DNA of 64,000 nt. Source: an uncultured Bacteroidales bacterium (GTDB lineage Bacteria; Bacteroidota; Bacteroidia; Bacteroidales; UBA932). Every line of letters begins with the position of its first letter. Position 1 is the first letter of the stretch. The stretch lies in NCBI GenBank assembly GCA_900545245.1, contig UQYV01000015.1, positions 6,745-70,744 of the forward strand, written 5' to 3'. The notes below the pieces were generated by a model. It did no database searches. It saw only the letters and a list, made by a program, of their open reading frames with translations, and was not told the DNA's origin. Below, in pieces: positions 36,225-44,899 of the stretch. The position numbers and the translations under genes are program-made.

Positions 36225-37196
36225 ATGGATATGAGAAAGAAACTCTATATGCTCGCAATTCTTGTGGCCTTGGGTTGCACTGCCTGCCACAAAAGCACGC
36301 GAATCTTCGACATTTCCGCTTCCCAAAGAACCGAGGAAGCATTGGAAAACTATCGTTCCGCTCTTGTCGGAAGAGGCACCTGGGTGATGGAATTTTTCCC
36401 GGACGAGCAGCTTCGCTACGGCGGCTGGGTGTATGTGATGGAATTCCGTCCGGACGGCATTGTGAAAGTCTGGTTTGAGGGCGACAAATTCGTCCCGCAG
36501 AGCAATCCCGTGACAGAATCGGAATATGTCGTAGAACTCGGAACAGGCCCTATGCTGAAATTCCGCACGAACAACGACTACATCCACTTCTTCTCCTTCC
36601 CGGGCGGCGCGAACGGCGGCGGCTATCAGGGATGGGGCGGAGACTACGAATTTACCCTTATGTCCCTGTCGGACAATTATGACGAAATCATACTCAAAGG
36701 CCTGCGCTCATTCAACAGGTCTCGTATGTTCCCACTTCCGGGCGGAGTCACTCCTGAGGAATACATCGCCTCTGTCAAGGCTTCCGACCTCGCGGTGACA
36801 AGGACTTCTTTCGACCTCTGCGTCAATGGTCAGGTGATTGGTACTGCAACGAGAGAGTCCGCTCCTGCGCTCGACAATTTCAACAAATTCTACAAGAGCA
36901 AGGTATGGACCCTCAGTTATATGAAGCCCGTTCAGAAAATCGACGAAAACGGTAATGCCGTGGTGGATGAATCGGGGGCTCCGGTCTACGAAAATGTGGC
37001 TGTGAACGACCAGCTCTGCGCCATTAACCTCCCCGGCGGAGTGATGAAACTCTACGAACCTTACGTTTTCCAGGGCAACATCATCGAAGGTCTTGACGGT
37101 CAGGTGGTGAGCGAGTTCAAATGGGAACACGGAGTGTTCTCCTCGCTGGACTACTATTCCGGCACAGACTCCTTCTACCAGATTGTCCTTCAGTAA
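36225..37196 (+). CDS. DUF4302-type surface lipoprotein
   Basis: 323 residues (or 321 from the ATG at 36231). The signal peptide ends in LGCTAC. The mature start RIFDISASQRTEEALENYR and then GTWVMEFFPDE with GGWVYVMEFRPDG fit the DUF4302 family, which co-occurs with the zinc metallohydrolase lipoprotein beside SusCD. No enzymatic motif is visible. It is 6 bp after the metallohydrolase gene and evidently co-transcribed. It is probably an accessory subunit or binding protein of the importer. Confidence 0.8.
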   Translation: MDMRKKLYMLAILVALGCTACHKSTRIFDISASQRTEEALENYRSALVGRGTWVMEFFPDEQLRYGGWVYVMEFRPDGIVKVWFEGDKFVPQSNPVTESEYVVELGTGPMLKFRTNNDYIHFFSFPGGANGGGYQGWGGDYEFTLMSLSDNYDEIILKGLRSFNRSRMFPLPGGVTPEEYIASVKASDLAVTRTSFDLCVNGQVIGTATRESAPALDNFNKFYKSKVWTLSYMKPVQKIDENGNAVVDESGAPVYENVAVNDQLCAINLPGGVMKLYEPYVFQGNIIEGLDGQVVSEFKWEHGVFSSLDYYSGTDSFYQIVLQ

Positions 37197-37243
37197 CTTC
37201 CGGAAAATAGTTTCCTCTTGACAAAAACAAATGCTAATAGAGA

Positions 37244-40075
37244 ATGAAAAAAACACTTTATACATTTCTTCTGGTTTCCCTCACTCTTGCCTCCTGCCAA
37301 AAAGAGCAGATTAAGGCAGAACCGGTGACGGCATCCGATTATCTGACTTTCAAAGTCACCGCCGTCTCTCCGTCTGTGGAAACGCCCATCAAGTGGCAGG
37401 CAGAGTCCGACCGCATCGGAGTCTTTGCATCATCCGCAACTTCGGGAGAAGTCCTCATTGACAACGCCTACTATTCGGCTTTTTCGTCAACCGCCAGTTC
37501 GCTCTTCGCTCCGCTTAGGGATGATTCCAGGCTCAACTGGGAGAAGGCCGGGGCACTGGATGTTCAAATCTACTATCCCTACAGAAAATCCTACACATCT
37601 TCTTCCTCACTTCCGCTTTCTGTCCCTGCAAATCAGACAGTTGAGATTGAAGGTACAGGGGAGTCTCTGAAATCTTCAACACTTTTCGCCACATCACTTT
37701 CCAATGTCTCGAAGACAGAAAGCGGTGAACTCGATGTCGCACTTTCTCCTGTTGTGTCATTCGTGAAGTTCAATATGACGTCGAATCTTCCGGTCATCTG
37801 CAAAAGTGTGACAATCACTGGAGAAGATGGCAGCGTCCTGGCGTTCGACAAGGCTCTTTACAAACTTTCAGATGCAAGTATATCCTCTGTCGAGGGAGCA
37901 TCATCCTCTGTGACGGTGGTTCCGTCTTCACCTGTTTCTCTAAGGCGAACTCCTGCCACTTTCCTTGCAAAACTCGCTCCAGGATACAGTGGAAAGAAGC
38001 TTGTCATTAACTGCGAACTTGACGGAGCGGACTTCGTCCCTGTCTCTATAGATGTGCCGGAGGGAGGTCTCAAAGCCGGGACCTGCATCAGCTATGACGC
38101 AGCGCTCTCTTTCGAGCCCGTTGTCTTGAGTGAAAACGGAACGGCCAACAGTTATATTGTCAACAAAGCCAACACCCTCTACGCCTTCAATGCCAGGGTC
38201 AAGGGCAACGGCAGCTCGAAGAACATCGACTGGAGTTTTGACGGAAAACCGCAGAGCAGCACTTTCGACGCCGCTCTCAACCCTTCTTCAGCAGTTCTTC
38301 TCTGGTACAGCACCCCGCAGACATCCGCAGGATTTACACAGGAAAGTCCGGTGGTGAGCCAAAGCCTGGTGTATGATGAGGTGGAGGGAATGATATATTT
38401 CAAGACTCCACAAAAATTTGTGAACGGAAATGCCGTAATCGCGGCACTCGACGCTTCGGGAGAGATTATCTGGAGCTGGAACATCTGGGCGGTTGAAGGC
38501 TGGTCAGCCGATGCCACTGCACACAAGGCGGGACGCTACACAGTGATGGATCGCAACCTCGGAGCAGTTCTCGGCGTTGAAGCCAAGAGACTCAGTGACA
38601 ATGTGCTCGCAGCTGGAGCCATAGGAAACTACTACCAGTGGGGCCGCAAAGACCCATTCCCGGCCGCATCTTCCTACAATTCAGGCACAAATGTCGTTGA
38701 GGGTTGGGGCAATCCTGCCTACACCGACCAGGCGGCCTACAAAGTATCGGGCGACCGCATCTTCTCGGACGAACGCACAGACAATGCCCGTATGCTCGGA
38801 CAAGTTCTCGGCTCCGCCTACCCTCTCCAGAAAGCAGTGGATGAGTCTGTAAAATATCCACACAAATGGATGTTCGGCGGCAACTCCGATGCAGTCTTTC
38901 CTCAATACAGCTGGTTCTCCGGAGACGGCGACTTCCAGGCAAAATCCATTTTGGACAACGAGCAGTGGCGCTATCTCTGGGGCAGCACGGACAACATCAG
39001 CAACGAGAAAACCATCTACGACCCTTGCCCTGCGGGGTGGAAAGTGCCGACAGCCGATGCCTATGCGACAATCTTCGCATCCTCCCGTCTTGCCGAAGGA
39101 GGACACGGACTCTATGTTTCCGAATATGACCTCTATTTCCCATTTGCGGGACAGAGAAAAGCCGGTTTCGGTGGCTCAGTCATTTCGGCTTCCGGTGAAA
39201 TTTTGATGGCTTCAGCAAGTGTCGCCAACTCTCTTTTCCCTCTTCGCGCATCGGTCAGCTCGAATGGCGGCGGCGAGAGAATCACTCAGAGCAACAGCTA
39301 CTCCGGTGCCGGACTGCAACTTCGCTGCGTGAAGGAATCGGTGGACGGAAATGCTCCCGGATATGGCAAGCAGACCGGTCACAGAGCCGCCCTTATGGGA
39401 GACTCCATCACAAATAGTTGGCTATACCGCGGACGTTTGTCCTTCTTTACCGAGAACAACTACCTTAACCGAGGAATCGACGGCCAGACTTCAAGCAATA
39501 TGATTGACCGTTTCTGGTCGAACATCGTAGCAGACAATCCTCAATCTGTGGTGATTACCTGCGGTACAAACGATCTTGCTGAGAATATGTCCAATGATGA
39601 ATATCACTATCGGGTTCACGTGAGTCTGGAGAATCTTCTTGCCAACATCGCCCTGATGTCCAGGATTGCCGAAGATATGGAAGTTCCCGTCATTCTCGGA
39701 TCAATTTGCCCGACAAGGGGTATGTGGTGGAAATCGGATGCCTGGAAAGCGGAGTTTGACGGAGACTACATCGCATCAATGGTAGTCGAGGCGAATAAAT
39801 TAATCAAGGCTTACGCCCAGTCCCACGGCTACGGATATGCCGACTATCACAGCGCTCTGAAAAATGAGCAGAATGGTCTTGCGGACGAGTATTGTTATGT
39901 CTTCGGGAAAAACCCCGACGGAAGCCTTAACCTCGACTCCGTCCATCCGAATGCGGCAGCCTTCCTTCTGATGGAGGATATACTCAAACCTCTCATCGAC
40001 GCCGCACTTTTCGACCCGTCGGAGGCTAATCCGGGTGGAGGAAATATTGACGATATGGACAAATGGAAATGGTAG
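37244..40075 (+). CDS. Fimbrillin-like / FISUMP / SGNH-esterase fusion lipoprotein
   Basis: 943 residues. The signal and lipobox are LTLASC (Cys 18). The N-terminal part (about 30-290) resembles fimbrillin-like (Mfa2/FimA-type) beta domains, with QAESDRIGVFAS and repeated surface-type beta strands. The middle (about 430-700) is a FISUMP-type domain: VMDRNLGA (about 433), YYQWGRKDPFP, YDPCPAGWKVPT (about 590) and a C-terminal LRCVKE (about 693-698). Directly after that comes an SGNH/GDSL hydrolase: ALMGDSITNSW (block I, Ser about 721), ITCGTNDLAEN (block III) and LDSVHPNAAAF (block V, about 898-908). It ends in a Gly/Asn linker and WKW. It may de-esterify acetylated glycans or peptides at the cell surface. 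Confidence 0.82.
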   Translation: MKKTLYTFLLVSLTLASCQKEQIKAEPVTASDYLTFKVTAVSPSVETPIKWQAESDRIGVFASSATSGEVLIDNAYYSAFSSTASSLFAPLRDDSRLNWEKAGALDVQIYYPYRKSYTSSSSLPLSVPANQTVEIEGTGESLKSSTLFATSLSNVSKTESGELDVALSPVVSFVKFNMTSNLPVICKSVTITGEDGSVLAFDKALYKLSDASISSVEGASSSVTVVPSSPVSLRRTPATFLAKLAPGYSGKKLVINCELDGADFVPVSIDVPEGGLKAGTCISYDAALSFEPVVLSENGTANSYIVNKANTLYAFNARVKGNGSSKNIDWSFDGKPQSSTFDAALNPSSAVLLWYSTPQTSAGFTQESPVVSQSLVYDEVEGMIYFKTPQKFVNGNAVIAALDASGEIIWSWNIWAVEGWSADATAHKAGRYTVMDRNLGAVLGVEAKRLSDNVLAAGAIGNYYQWGRKDPFPAASSYNSGTNVVEGWGNPAYTDQAAYKVSGDRIFSDERTDNARMLGQVLGSAYPLQKAVDESVKYPHKWMFGGNSDAVFPQYSWFSGDGDFQAKSILDNEQWRYLWGSTDNISNEKTIYDPCPAGWKVPTADAYATIFASSRLAEGGHGLYVSEYDLYFPFAGQRKAGFGGSVISASGEILMASASVANSLFPLRASVSSNGGGERITQSNSYSGAGLQLRCVKESVDGNAPGYGKQTGHRAALMGDSITNSWLYRGRLSFFTENNYLNRGIDGQTSSNMIDRFWSNIVADNPQSVVITCGTNDLAENMSNDEYHYRVHVSLENLLANIALMSRIAEDMEVPVILGSICPTRGMWWKSDAWKAEFDGDYIASMVVEANKLIKAYAQSHGYGYADYHSALKNEQNGLADEYCYVFGKNPDGSLNLDSVHPNAAAFLLMEDILKPLIDAALFDPSEANPGGGNIDDMDKWKW

Positions 40076-40110
40076 AATAAGAAGTCTTCGAATACGAAAT
40101 ATCTAAGAAT

Positions 40111-42351
40111 ATGATGAATATCAAACATATATCAATGGTCTCACTGCTCATTTTGGCTCTTTCTTGCACAAAAGAATCACCTGAGCTCACTCCCGTGAAC
40201 GAGACCGACTCTCCATCATTCAACGCCGGTTTCGCGGCGACGAAAGTGACTCACAACGATGACGGCAATGCCCTCAGGCTCGCGTGGGTGAAAGGCGACC
40301 GCATAGGCATCTGGACTGAGACTGAGACTGCTGCCCCCGCACAGTCGAACAGTGCATATCTGGCTGATAAAGAGGGGACAGCAAGCGGGTTTTCCTACGA
40401 GTCCCGTTCGGAGAGAATCCGTTGGCAGAGCGAGACTGAACCCCAGTCCTTCTACGCCTGCTATCCTTATTCAAAGGACAGAGGTGCCGACCCTCATAAG
40501 GTGAAAGTTTCTGTTCCGGCTATGCAGTCGCAGACAAACAGCAACGAGACAGTGCATCTTGCCCAGCTTGATTTTATGTGGGCTGCGGCAGAAAACCTCA
40601 GCAAATCCTCAGACGATGTGCCACTTTCGTTCCATCACGCCTTCTCGGTACTCGATTTGGAACTCACTACAGACACGAGAATGAGGCTTGATGCCGTGAT
40701 TTTCCGTTGCAAGTCCAATCCCGATGCGGCAGTTTCTTTCGAAAATGCCGAAATCGACCTTGCAACAGGAAAGTTCGACCCGTCCACGGCTGAGAGCAAA
40801 TCATCAGAAATCCGTCTCGACTGCGATTTTGCAACATCCTGGCCTTCAGCGACTCACGCATATATGCTCGTCAATCCTTCCCTCGGAGGCGAGACAATGC
40901 AGATTCTGGCGGTCATCGGAGGAAAGGAAAAACTCCTTGTGGAGAAAACGGTCCCGGCTGAGGGACTGCCTGTCGGAACGGTCGTGAATGTAGCTGTGGA
41001 CTATGAAGTTTCGGCAGATGTCGCAATCAAAATCAAAGACTTGAGTTCCCTTTCCACATCCAACTGCTACCTTGTTTCAGAGGCTGACCAATACTACAAG
41101 TTCAAGGCTACAGTCAAGGGCAACGGCAATGTCCCTGCGGCGCTTTCAGCGGTGGCGGGAACTGCGGACATCACACCGAAATCTGTTCTCGTCCTTTGGT
41201 ACAACACCGTTCAGAAAGACAACAAATGGGTGGATGCCTGCCCGATTCTGCTTTCATCTCTGGTGTTCTACCGCGACTATGTTTTCTTTGACACGCCGAA
41301 GGATTTTATCCCTGGAAATGTTGTCATCGCAGCATTCGCCGAGGAAGGCGTAACCTACGATAACATCACTACTGACGAGAACAAATGCATCAACAACGCC
41401 ACTCTGCTCTGGAGCTGGAACATCTGGGCTGCTGATGGTTATGACCCGGAGGCGACGGCGGTCATTTCCGGCGGGAAAACATTTATGGACAGAAATGTCG
41501 GTGCGGCAATTTCCGGCGTTGGCTCTAAAGGCGATTATGAACCTGCCTATGCGGTGGGCAACTACTACCAGTGGGGTCGTAAAGACCCGTTCCCATCCAT
41601 TGCGGACTATTGCAACTATTGGCCTTGTCAGTACGCCAACCAGCTCATTGGAACTCCGACCTACACTCCTATTGTGGCTCTGAGAGTTCACGGCCAGAGT
41701 GCTGCGAAGAACGTAAACAACCAGGTTTGGGGCTATAGAACAAAAGAGGACGGCTCGTTCAATATGGATGCGTCTTGGCATACGATTGAGAGAAATTCCA
41801 TTGGGGCGCCTTCTTCGTCCAATAGCGTATTCTCGGGCTATGCCGTTGAGCATCCTTATGTCTACATTCTGAATTCGAAATATCCGGATGGCGGCTATTA
41901 TCCTTGGGTGACAACCGATGATCAGAGTTACAGGGCGTTTTGGGGAGGCGCGGACTCGCAGAAAACTCTCTTCGACCCTTGTCCTGTCGGTTGGCGTGTC
42001 TGCAACAAAGCTGAGGCTCAGTCGTTTATGCAGGCAGTTTTCAGTAGCGCTACATTGGCATCCAATCTTGTCGGATATGATTTCGACGGGCATTACCTGC
42101 CGATGACCAGCTCGCGAAGCAACATGCATTTCAGAACTGAGACAGTGAAGTCTTGCGGATATCCGACCATATCTTATATGTGGACATCGGAATCAGTCAC
42201 GACCCACAATTACGGATATGCCTATGCGGCGGCGATGGTTGCTCCGGAAAATTATGCGGACAAAGGCCAGCCGAATACGCTCAAGGAAGTGAAATTTGAG
42301 GACAGTAAGTACTTGGCGTCAAGCTGTCCGGTCCGCTGCGTAAAAGAATAA
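40111..42351 (+). CDS. Fimbrillin-like FISUMP-domain surface lipoprotein (copy 1)
   Basis: 746 residues. The signal peptide and lipobox are LALSC (Cys about 18). The N-terminal region (about 30-300) is fimbrillin-like with WVKGDRIGIWTE and LSFHHAFSVLDLEL. A middle segment SNCYLVSEADQYYKFKATVKGNG (in part) matches equivalents in both neighbours. The C-terminal FISUMP domain has TFMDRNVGAA, YYQWGRKDPFP, FDPCPVGWRV and the terminal PVRCVKE. The region 41473-41867 is identical in DNA to 43919-44313 in the next paralogue. It is probably a surface or fimbria-associated protein; ligand unknown. Confidence 0.8.
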   Translation: MMNIKHISMVSLLILALSCTKESPELTPVNETDSPSFNAGFAATKVTHNDDGNALRLAWVKGDRIGIWTETETAAPAQSNSAYLADKEGTASGFSYESRSERIRWQSETEPQSFYACYPYSKDRGADPHKVKVSVPAMQSQTNSNETVHLAQLDFMWAAAENLSKSSDDVPLSFHHAFSVLDLELTTDTRMRLDAVIFRCKSNPDAAVSFENAEIDLATGKFDPSTAESKSSEIRLDCDFATSWPSATHAYMLVNPSLGGETMQILAVIGGKEKLLVEKTVPAEGLPVGTVVNVAVDYEVSADVAIKIKDLSSLSTSNCYLVSEADQYYKFKATVKGNGNVPAALSAVAGTADITPKSVLVLWYNTVQKDNKWVDACPILLSSLVFYRDYVFFDTPKDFIPGNVVIAAFAEEGVTYDNITTDENKCINNATLLWSWNIWAADGYDPEATAVISGGKTFMDRNVGAAISGVGSKGDYEPAYAVGNYYQWGRKDPFPSIADYCNYWPCQYANQLIGTPTYTPIVALRVHGQSAAKNVNNQVWGYRTKEDGSFNMDASWHTIERNSIGAPSSSNSVFSGYAVEHPYVYILNSKYPDGGYYPWVTTDDQSYRAFWGGADSQKTLFDPCPVGWRVCNKAEAQSFMQAVFSSATLASNLVGYDFDGHYLPMTSSRSNMHFRTETVKSCGYPTISYMWTSESVTTHNYGYAYAAAMVAPENYADKGQPNTLKEVKFEDSKYLASSCPVRCVKE
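41473..41867 (+). repeat. 395-bp direct repeat, copy A
   Basis: By eye identical, base for base, to 43919-44313 (offset 2446 bp). It encodes the core of the FISUMP domain from GKTFMDRNVGAA to the VYI strand. Sequence on both sides diverges within a few bases, with synonymous and non-synonymous changes. The sharp edges indicate recent gene conversion or unequal recombination, not simple ancient duplication. Confidence 0.9.
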
Positions 42352-42389
42352 TAATCAAACTAATAATTAACAATAAAACTAATTTAGCA

Positions 42390-42542
42390 ATGAAAAAGTA
42401 TCAGGGGGGGGCAGTAGTCTCCCAAATCTATGAGAGCCCGTCCTTGACGGAGCACAGCATACTGGCCGAAGCCGGCTTTGCAAATAGTAACGGCATCAAT
42501 GATATGTCGAAGTGGAGTCAATGGGAAGAAGTAACAGAATAA
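42390..42542 (+). CDS. 50-residue MKKY-type peptide with G8 tract
   Basis: 50 residues, ATG 42390 to TAA 42540-42542, between two paralogous surface lipoproteins. It begins MKKYQGGAVVSQIYESPSL, has an AEAGFANSNGIND middle and ends in a Trp/Glu-rich tail (SKWSQWEEVTE). There is no signal peptide and no Cys. Codons 5-8 contain eight consecutive G residues (42404-42411). The stop overlaps an ATG (TAATG) in frame with the next gene. Short MKKY-type peptides occur in Bacteroidales surface-protein clusters to my recollection, but I know no function. It could be a precursor peptide, a leader that couples translation, or a small chaperone-like partner. Confidence 0.6.
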   Translation: MKKYQGGAVVSQIYESPSLTEHSILAEAGFANSNGINDMSKWSQWEEVTE

Positions 42543-42553
42543 TGCAAGTAACT

Positions 42554-44797
42554 ATGAAGAGAAAATTATTCCTTATCCTTACCATTGCAGCAATGGTCGG
42601 ATGTCAGAAAAATGAAATAGTTGAAGCTCCGATTGAGGAGTCTGGGGTCAGCATCATAGGAACACTGCCTCAAACCAAAACTTCTTTTACCGATGAAGGC
42701 GACGTCCTGAAGACTGAATGGGTCAAGGATGATGCGTTGGGATTTTATTGGTATAAGGGCGGCTCGATTGAAGGCGTTGGTTCTAGTGAGGTGGATAAAG
42801 CCTTGAATGATAAGCTTGTAGCTGAATTATCAGGTAGTAGTACTACGTTTAAGCCGCATTGGTATTATATGTATCAAGCTAATATTGATTATTTGACTTA
42901 CTTGTATTATCCGTATAATGTAAATGCCGGGAAGAACCCACTATCTGTTTCATTTACAGTCCCTTCATTGCAGAATCAGGCTGGTCCTGATGATATTGCT
43001 CATCTCGCTGCGACTGACTTTCTTTATGCTACAACAATGGCTAAAAGACCGAATGTCGAAGCAGAACAAACTGTATTGGTGACATTCTCTCACGCACTTT
43101 CAGTTTTGAACATTGCTCTTACTTCCGCACAAAGCAATTACAGCGTTTCTGACATCAGGGTGCGATTTGAGGACGAGAATGAAATCTTTTCGGTTTCCGA
43201 AGGAAGTGTGAATCTTTCAGATGGTTCCCTGACTCTCACTTCTGGAACTCCGGAAATTTCCTTGCAATTCAAAGAAGCGGCAAAACTTTCAGCGACTCCG
43301 GTAAATGCCTATATGACAATCACTCCGGGACACGCAGGGAAGACATTCTCTGTTTATGCTAAAGTCAACGGAATTGAAACAAAACTCGGTTCGAAGAAAG
43401 TTCCCGCGTCAGGGATTCCTGTGGGAGTGAAAGCTGCACTTTCATTCGAGGTCGGAGAAATATCGACCGGACATGAATATGTTGATTTAAGCGCAGGCGG
43501 TACTGCAAACTGCTACCTTGTAACTGCTCCGGGATTCTATAAGTTCAAGGCGGATGTGAAAGGAAATGGTGTCGTTCCAAGTCAGCTTGAATCAGTGGCA
43601 GGAGAGACAGCGATAGCGCCGAAATCTGCTTTGGTGCTTTGGTACAACACTCTTCAGACAAGCAATAATTGGGTGGATGAGAGTCCTGTATATGTAAGTT
43701 CTGTTTCTCTTGATTCAGATGGCTATATAAAATTTTATACGCCTGATGTCTTTGTCCCGGGCAATGTGGTTATAGCAGCATTTGCTGAGGAAGGCGTTAC
43801 CTACGAGAACATTACAGTCGATGAGAACAAATGCATCAACAACGCCACTCTGCTCTGGAGTTGGAACATCTGGGCAGCAGAGGGTTATGACCCGGAGGCT
43901 ACGGCTGTTATTTCAGGTGGGAAAACATTTATGGACAGAAATGTCGGTGCGGCAATTTCCGGCGTTGGCTCTAAAGGCGATTATGAACCTGCCTATGCGG
44001 TGGGCAACTACTACCAGTGGGGTCGTAAAGACCCGTTCCCATCCATTGCGGACTATTGCAACTATTGGCCTTGTCAGTACGCCAACCAGCTCATTGGAAC
44101 TCCGACCTACACTCCTATTGTGGCTCTGAGAGTTCACGGCCAGAGTGCTGCGAAGAACGTAAACAACCAGGTTTGGGGCTATAGAACAAAAGAGGACGGC
44201 TCGTTCAATATGGATGCGTCTTGGCATACGATTGAGAGAAATTCCATTGGGGCGCCTTCTTCGTCCAATAGCGTATTCTCGGGCTATGCCGTTGAGCATC
44301 CTTATGTCTACATCTTGAATCCGACATATCCGGATGGCGGCTATTATCCTTGGATGACAACCAATGACCAGAGTTACAGAGCGTTCTGGGGAGGCGCGGA
44401 CTCGCATAAAACTCTCTTCGACCCTTGTCCTGCCGGTTGGCGTGTCTGCAACAAAACTGAAGCAGAGTCATTCATCCAGACGGTATCTTCAACTGCGACT
44501 TTGGCCTCCAATCTTGTCGGATATGATTTTGACGGGCATTATCTGCCGATGACCGGAACGCGAGGTAACAAAAATATAAGGACTACCAATGTCAGGTCTT
44601 GCGGATATGAGACTAAATCATATATGTGGACATCCGAAATACTGACTAATCATAATTATGGCTATGCTCACACGGCGGCGATGATTGCTCCTGCAAATTA
44701 TGCCGATGCAGGCAAGCCGAATGCACTCACTGTGAAAATTGAAGGACAGGACAGATATTTGACACAAGCTTGCCCAGTCCGCTGCGTAAAAGAATAA
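42554..44797 (+). CDS. Fimbrillin-like FISUMP-domain surface lipoprotein (copy 2)
   Basis: 747 residues from the ATG at 42554, which begins a lipoprotein signal (MKRKLFLILTIAAMVGC). In-frame ATG 42542 overlaps the stop of the small peptide gene. The N-terminal fimbrillin-like half (about 20-300, WVKDDALGFYWYKGG and VTFSHALSVLNIAL) is visibly AT-richer than its neighbours and differs from copy 1. The C-terminal FISUMP half is nearly the same as copy 1: TFMDRNVGAA, YYQWGRKDPFP, FDPCPAGWRV and the ending PVRCVKE. The gene is a mosaic. A strong terminator follows. Confidence 0.8.
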   Translation: MKRKLFLILTIAAMVGCQKNEIVEAPIEESGVSIIGTLPQTKTSFTDEGDVLKTEWVKDDALGFYWYKGGSIEGVGSSEVDKALNDKLVAELSGSSTTFKPHWYYMYQANIDYLTYLYYPYNVNAGKNPLSVSFTVPSLQNQAGPDDIAHLAATDFLYATTMAKRPNVEAEQTVLVTFSHALSVLNIALTSAQSNYSVSDIRVRFEDENEIFSVSEGSVNLSDGSLTLTSGTPEISLQFKEAAKLSATPVNAYMTITPGHAGKTFSVYAKVNGIETKLGSKKVPASGIPVGVKAALSFEVGEISTGHEYVDLSAGGTANCYLVTAPGFYKFKADVKGNGVVPSQLESVAGETAIAPKSALVLWYNTLQTSNNWVDESPVYVSSVSLDSDGYIKFYTPDVFVPGNVVIAAFAEEGVTYENITVDENKCINNATLLWSWNIWAAEGYDPEATAVISGGKTFMDRNVGAAISGVGSKGDYEPAYAVGNYYQWGRKDPFPSIADYCNYWPCQYANQLIGTPTYTPIVALRVHGQSAAKNVNNQVWGYRTKEDGSFNMDASWHTIERNSIGAPSSSNSVFSGYAVEHPYVYILNPTYPDGGYYPWMTTNDQSYRAFWGGADSHKTLFDPCPAGWRVCNKTEAESFIQTVSSTATLASNLVGYDFDGHYLPMTGTRGNKNIRTTNVRSCGYETKSYMWTSEILTNHNYGYAHTAAMIAPANYADAGKPNALTVKIEGQDRYLTQACPVRCVKE
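43919..44313 (+). repeat. 395-bp direct repeat, copy B
   Basis: Second copy of the identical block at 41473-41867, inside the third fimbrillin/FISUMP gene. Recombination between the two copies in direct orientation would delete about 2.4 kb including the 50-residue peptide gene and leave one hybrid gene. Confidence 0.9.
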
Positions 44798-44831
44798 TCT
44801 AATCAACAACAATTCATACATACAACAACAA

Positions 44832-44872
44832 AAACTCCCGGAAGCTGTGAAGTCTCCGGGAGTTTCATTTTT
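44832..44872. terminator. Bidirectional rho-independent terminator
   Basis: The 11-bp stem AAACTCCCGGA (44832-44842) with TCCGGGAGTTT (44855-44865) encloses a 12-nt loop. It is flanked by T-rich sequence on the plus side (cattttt) and an A-rich run on the left that reads as T on the minus strand. It separates the convergent import locus and the FadL-like gene. Confidence 0.85.
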
Positions 44873-44899
44873 CGATTTGCCCTTTAGGCGCGCAGGCTA

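Noticed and set aside
41254..42129. Minus-strand frame of 291 codons in the first FISUMP copy, with a matching one at 43913-44407
   Set aside because: The two are alike only because they lie on the duplicated 395-bp block; antisense shadows.
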